Assembly: GCF_014873875.1 (NCBI RefSeq)
Contig: NZ_JADBEM010000001.1
Coordinates: forward strand, 7,502,001 to 7,566,000
Origin: Actinopolymorpha pittospori
GTDB taxonomy: Bacteria > Actinomycetota > Actinomycetes > Propionibacteriales > Actinopolymorphaceae
Direction: 5' to 3'
Length of the DNA: 64,000 nucleotides
Every line of letters starts with the position of its first letter. Positions within the stretch are counted from its first letter, which is position 1. Position numbers and translations under genes: made by a program. Of the stretch, positions 61,165 to 64,000 are shown piece by piece. Under the pieces are notes generated by a model. That model was given only the letters and a program-made list of their open reading frames with translations, was not told where the DNA came from and did no database searches.

Positions 61165-61227
61165 CTGACCTGTCCGCCCCGTCACCGTCGGCGACGAGGC
61201 ACGGAGAGAATCGTCCCGGACACAGCA

Positions 61228-61280
61228 ACGCGTCCGGAGGTTCATCACCGCACGTGGCGGTGACGCACCCCCGGACGCGT
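61228..61280. terminator. Two-tier stem structure between convergent genes
   Basis: Outer arms ACGCGTCCGG (61228-61237) and CCGGACGCGT (61271-61280) pair perfectly over 10 bp; an inner hairpin TCACCGC (61245-61251) with GCGGTGA (61257-61263) sits inside. It lies in the 219-bp gap between convergent DUF4235 and DUF4193 genes. A bidirectional terminator is most likely; a small structured RNA cannot be excluded. Confidence 0.5.
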
Positions 61281-61383
61281 GTCTTGGCGACCATCCAAGC
61301 CCAGGCATCACGCGGGCCGAGGCCTCGCGCTCCGCACCGGCGGCCACCTTCAGACTGTCACCCGGTCGGATCTCCTCGATCCG

Positions 61384-61683
61384 TCAGGCGGCGCAGTCTC
61401 GGCAGACCGGCTGTCCGCTCTTCTCGAACGCGAGCTGGCTCCGGTGGTGGACCAGGAAGCAGTTCGAGCAGGTGAACTCGTCCGCCTGGCGGGGCAACAC
61501 CCGCACGGAGAGTTCCTCGTTGGAAAGGTCTGCGCCGGGCAGCTCGAACGTCTCGGCCACTTCGGCCTCGTCGACGTCGACCTTCCCGGAGTTCTTGTCC
61601 ATGCGCCGCGCCTTGAGCTCCTCGATACTGTCTTCAGAGAGCTCCTCGTCCGTCTTGCGTGGCGCGTCGTAGTCGGTGGCCAT
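61384..61683 (-). CDS. DUF4193 zinc-ribbon-like protein
   Basis: A 99-residue actinobacterial protein: acidic helical N-terminus (MATDYDAPRKTDEELSEDSI), a middle segment ETFELPGADLSNEELSVRVLP, and a C-terminal four-cysteine zinc site CSNC and CRDC with LVHHRSQLAFE between. The N-terminus and the cysteine knuckle are typical of DUF4193, which corresponds to Rv2699c. Related to RNA polymerase-associated small zinc proteins only by general look; function unknown. Confidence 0.9.
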   Translation of the reverse strand: MATDYDAPRKTDEELSEDSIEELKARRMDKNSGKVDVDEAEVAETFELPGADLSNEELSVRVLPRQADEFTCSNCFLVHHRSQLAFEKSGQPVCRDCAA

Positions 61684-62024
61684 CGTCCCTCTTCCCCCTG
61701 GCTCAGCGGGTCATGCGGTACGCACGTCGTTGTGCGCGTTGTGTAGCTGGACCCCTTGGGTAACGCCGCCCCCAGCAGCAGGCCCATTCTGCTTTGTCGA
61801 GCACGTAACGCTCGACGGGCTGAACTTGTGCCCGATCCGGGGCGCAGATTCTGCCCTATCCGCTCCCGGAGTGGTTGTACCGGAAACGGGGTGTCGCGAT
61901 GCGATCTCGGAGCTCGTCTCACCGGACTCCGACATGCGCGGCGCCCGGATCCTACCCCGGGTCGAGGTAAAACCGTTCCCGAGGATGACCTGGTTTACCA
62001 CGAACGCCTGGAAGTCTGGGTTTC
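61684..62024. other. Intergenic region with two inverted repeats upstream of the ABC transporter
   Basis: No gene is convincing in these 341 bases between divergent genes. GTCGAGC (61796-61802) and GCTCGAC (61810-61816) form a 7-bp hairpin. GGTAAAACC (61966-61974) and GGTTTACC (61992-61999) are inverted arms, one with an extra A, just before the transporter start, where a repressor or activator might bind. The promoters of DUF4193 and of the ABC operon must lie here. Confidence 0.45.
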
Positions 62025-62978
62025 GTGCTGGAACTACGAGGCGTCACAAAGCGGTACGGCGATCGCGTCGCCGTCGACAATCTCTCCTTGTCGGTCGAAC
62101 CGGGTCAGATGTTCGGATTTGTCGGGACCAACGGCGCCGGCAAGACCACCACGATGCGCATCCTCATGGGAGTACTCGAGCAGGACGCCGGGGTCGTCAT
62201 GTGGAACGGCAGACCCGCCGACGCCGACGCGCGCCGAAGCTTCGGGTATATGCCCGAAGAGCGCGGGCTCTACCCCAAGATGCGGATCCGCGAACAACTC
62301 GTCTACCTGGCCCGCCTCCGCGGGACGCCGGCCGACGTCGCCGCGAACGCCGTTCGGGACCTGCTCGCCGAGTTCGGGCTGTCCGACCGGTCCGAGGACC
62401 GCGTCGAGGCGCTCTCACTCGGTAACCAGCAGCGGGTGCAGCTCGCCGCCGCGCTGGTGCACGATCCGGCTTTCCTGGTCCTGGACGAGCCCTTCTCCGG
62501 CTTGGACCCGGTGGGAGTCGACTCCCTGGCGGAGATCCTCGCCCAGCGCGTACGCCGCGGCGTGGGTGTCCTCTTCTCCAGCCACCAGCTGGACCTGGTC
62601 GAACGACTCTGTGACGCGATCGGCATCATCCGGGCCGGCCACATCGTCGCCGCCGGCACGGTCCAGGAGCTGCGCTCCCAGGACCGTCCACGCCGCTACG
62701 TGGTGGCGGTGACCGCTCCGACCGGATGGTCCGAGCAGGTCCCCGGTGTCCACGTGATCACCGAGGACACCGTCCAGGGCGTCACCCGGACCACGCTCGA
62801 GCTCGCCACCGACGCGGACGAGCAGCGACTCCTCGACTCGGCCCGCGCCGTCGGCGCGGTCCACGAGTTCCGGCCCCTCACCCCCACCTTGGTCGACCTG
62901 TTCCGCGAGGTCGTCTCCGAGACCGTGCCGGCATCCACCGGCGCCCACCAGCTGTCCCCCGAGGAGATCCCGGCATGA
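62025..62978 (+). CDS. ABC transporter ATP-binding protein (NatA type)
   Basis: A 317-residue ATPase of an exporter: Walker A GTNGAGKTTT, the signature LSLGNQQRVQLAAALVHDP (LSLGN instead of LSGGQ), Walker B FLVLDEPFSGLDP and the H-loop SSHQLD, followed by a C-terminal extension (DUF4162-like, about 215-317) typical of NatA/ABC-2 exporters. The weakened signature is common in NatA-like proteins. GTG 62025 is the likely start. Its stop overlaps the permease start, so it powers that permease. Confidence 0.92.
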   Translation: MLELRGVTKRYGDRVAVDNLSLSVEPGQMFGFVGTNGAGKTTTMRILMGVLEQDAGVVMWNGRPADADARRSFGYMPEERGLYPKMRIREQLVYLARLRGTPADVAANAVRDLLAEFGLSDRSEDRVEALSLGNQQRVQLAAALVHDPAFLVLDEPFSGLDPVGVDSLAEILAQRVRRGVGVLFSSHQLDLVERLCDAIGIIRAGHIVAAGTVQELRSQDRPRRYVVAVTAPTGWSEQVPGVHVITEDTVQGVTRTTLELATDADEQRLLDSARAVGAVHEFRPLTPTLVDLFREVVSETVPASTGAHQLSPEEIPA

Positions 62979-64000
62979 GTGCCGCCCTGTCCTTTCCCGA
63001 GGCGACCCGGACCGTCGCACGCCGCGAGCTGACCGAGCGGTTGCGCGACAAGTCGTTCTGGGTCTCGACCGTCATCACCCTCGTCATCCTCGGTGTCGTG
63101 CTGTTCCTGCCCAAGATCATCGGCGGTGACAGCACCTTCAAGGTCGCCTATGCCGGTACCAACGCCGACGCGGTGGCGACCGCCGTCCAGACGCGCGCGG
63201 ACGAGCTTAACGTCAAGCTCGAGCGCACCAACTACTCCGACGAGGCCGCGGCCAGGGCCGCCGTCAGCGACGGCGACCTCGACGCCTACGTCACCGCCGA
63301 CTCGGTCGTGGTCAAGGAGAAGCTCGACGACCAGCTCGCCGTGGCGGTGCAGGGGGCTCACCGCGACCTCACCGCCACCGAGCGACTGCAACAGGCGGGA
63401 CTGGACCCGACGGCGGTGCAGGCCGCCCAGACCGTCGCACCGCTGCAGGTCGACGCACTCGACCCGGCCGACCCCCGAGCCGAGCAGCGCGGCCAGATCG
63501 CGTTCGTCGGCAGCATCGTCCTCTACGGGCAGCTCATCGGCTACTGCATGTGGGTCGCCTTCGGCGTCGTGGAGGAGAAGGCGAGCCGGGTGGTGGAGCT
63601 CATCCTGTCGGCCATCCCGACCAGAGCCCTGCTGGCCGGGAAGATCATCGGGATCGGCCTGCTGGGCTTCCTGCAGCTGTTGCTGATCGCGGCGTTCGGC
63701 CTCGCGGTGGGCAACACGACCGGGATGCTCGACGTGAACGCCGACCTGCTCGTGCCCGTGGCGTTCGTGTTCTTGTGGTTCATCCTCGGCTACGGGTTCT
63801 ACAGCTCGGTCTTCGCCGCCAGCGCCGCCCGGGTCTCCCGCCAGGAGGAGCTGCAGAACGTCATCGGCCCGGCCAACATGCTGATCATGGTGTCCTTCTT
63901 CGCGACGTTCTACGTCAACAGCAACCCCGACACGCTCATCGCCCGGCTGCTCTCGATCATCCCGCCGTTCTCGGCGCTGTGCGCCCCCATCCGGATGGCG
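62975..64000 (+). CDS. ABC-2 type exporter permease (NatB-like), cut by the window end
   Basis: Starts with ATG overlapping the ATPase stop and runs 342 codons to the window edge without a stop. An N-terminal amphipathic stretch (TVARRELTERLRDKSFWVSTVITLVILGVVLFLP) holds the first membrane helix, a long external domain follows (about 45-165), then helices from about residue 170 (GSIVLYGQLIGYCMWVAFGVVEEK) on. EEKASRVVELILSAIPTRALLAGKIIG is the hallmark cytoplasmic loop of NatB/ABC-2 exporters. Substrate unknown; sodium or peptide export are the known examples. Confidence 0.9.
   Translation, partial: MSAALSFPEATRTVARRELTERLRDKSFWVSTVITLVILGVVLFLPKIIGGDSTFKVAYAGTNADAVATAVQTRADELNVKLERTNYSDEAAARAAVSDGDLDAYVTADSVVVKEKLDDQLAVAVQGAHRDLTATERLQQAGLDPTAVQAAQTVAPLQVDALDPADPRAEQRGQIAFVGSIVLYGQLIGYCMWVAFGVVEEKASRVVELILSAIPTRALLAGKIIGIGLLGFLQLLLIAAFGLAVGNTTGMLDVNADLLVPVAFVFLWFILGYGFYSSVFAASAARVSRQEELQNVIGPANMLIMVSFFATFYVNSNPDTLIARLLSIIPPFSALCAPIRMA

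Overview
The window is chromosomal DNA from a high-GC Gram-positive bacterium of the Actinomycetota. The evidence is very high GC in the third codon position, many GTG starts, ATGA/GTGA stop-start overlaps, and gene families that are largely actinobacterial (DUF3000, DUF3093, DUF3159, DUF3710, DUF4193, DUF4235, CGNR zinc finger, ECF42-type sigma factor, coproporphyrin-dependent heme genes). From memory, much of the right two thirds follows the gene order of Mycobacterium tuberculosis Rv2676c-Rv2699c and the matching Streptomyces region. I cannot assign a genus. I saw no tRNA, rRNA, insertion sequence, prophage or CRISPR array.

Layout. (1) 1-5.1 kb: an assimilatory sulfate reduction operon, nirA - 48-residue zinc-ribbon protein - cysH - cysG - sirohydrochlorin chelatase, preceded by a short leader-peptide ORF of the actinobacterial RRH-x-D type. 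It makes siroheme and uses it to reduce APS and sulfite. (2) 5.6-16.6 kb: glycogen debranching enzyme GlgX, a MarR-controlled MFS exporter, polyphosphate kinase 2, a RibD-like reductase, an ATP-dependent DNA ligase and a separate LigD-type polymerase domain (end-joining repair). Between the last two lie a UspA-like protein and a YCII/ECF42 sigma-factor pair, whose junction carries a triplicated 23-bp unit creating a chain of coupled mini-ORFs. (3) 16.7-25 kb: the accessory part, with three membrane proteins carrying low-complexity Pro/Gly tails, two proteins that look like type VII (ESX/WXG100) secretion substrates, one with three calcium-binding thrombospondin type 3 repeats, and a large secreted nuclease. 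(4) 25-43 kb: a WYL regulator, MsrB, HemQ, CgoX, a DUF4349 lipoprotein, HemE, DUF3000, RNase D, AlkD, a thiolase/FadB beta-oxidation pair, an amino-acid permease, Dxs, a ROK regulator and a HIT protein. (5) 43-53 kb: aconitase with a palindromic operator-like site, then a copper cluster (CopD-CtaG fusion, CopC, YcnI), a CGNR regulator, a metallo-beta-lactamase-fold hydrolase and an F420-type oxidoreductase. (6) 54-61.7 kb: a KimA-like potassium importer divergent from two TrkA proteins, then DUF3159, OB-fold protein, DUF3710, dUTPase, DUF3093, DUF4235 and DUF4193. (7) 62-64 kb: a NatAB-type ABC exporter whose permease runs off the window.

Most genes are housekeeping. The unusual content is the ESX-like locus, the mini-ORF cascade, the sulfur leader peptide, several perfect tandem repeats at or inside gene ends, and operator-like palindromes in front of acnA, the MFS gene and the copper operon. 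All functional statements are from reading sequence and memory of the families; no database search was run.
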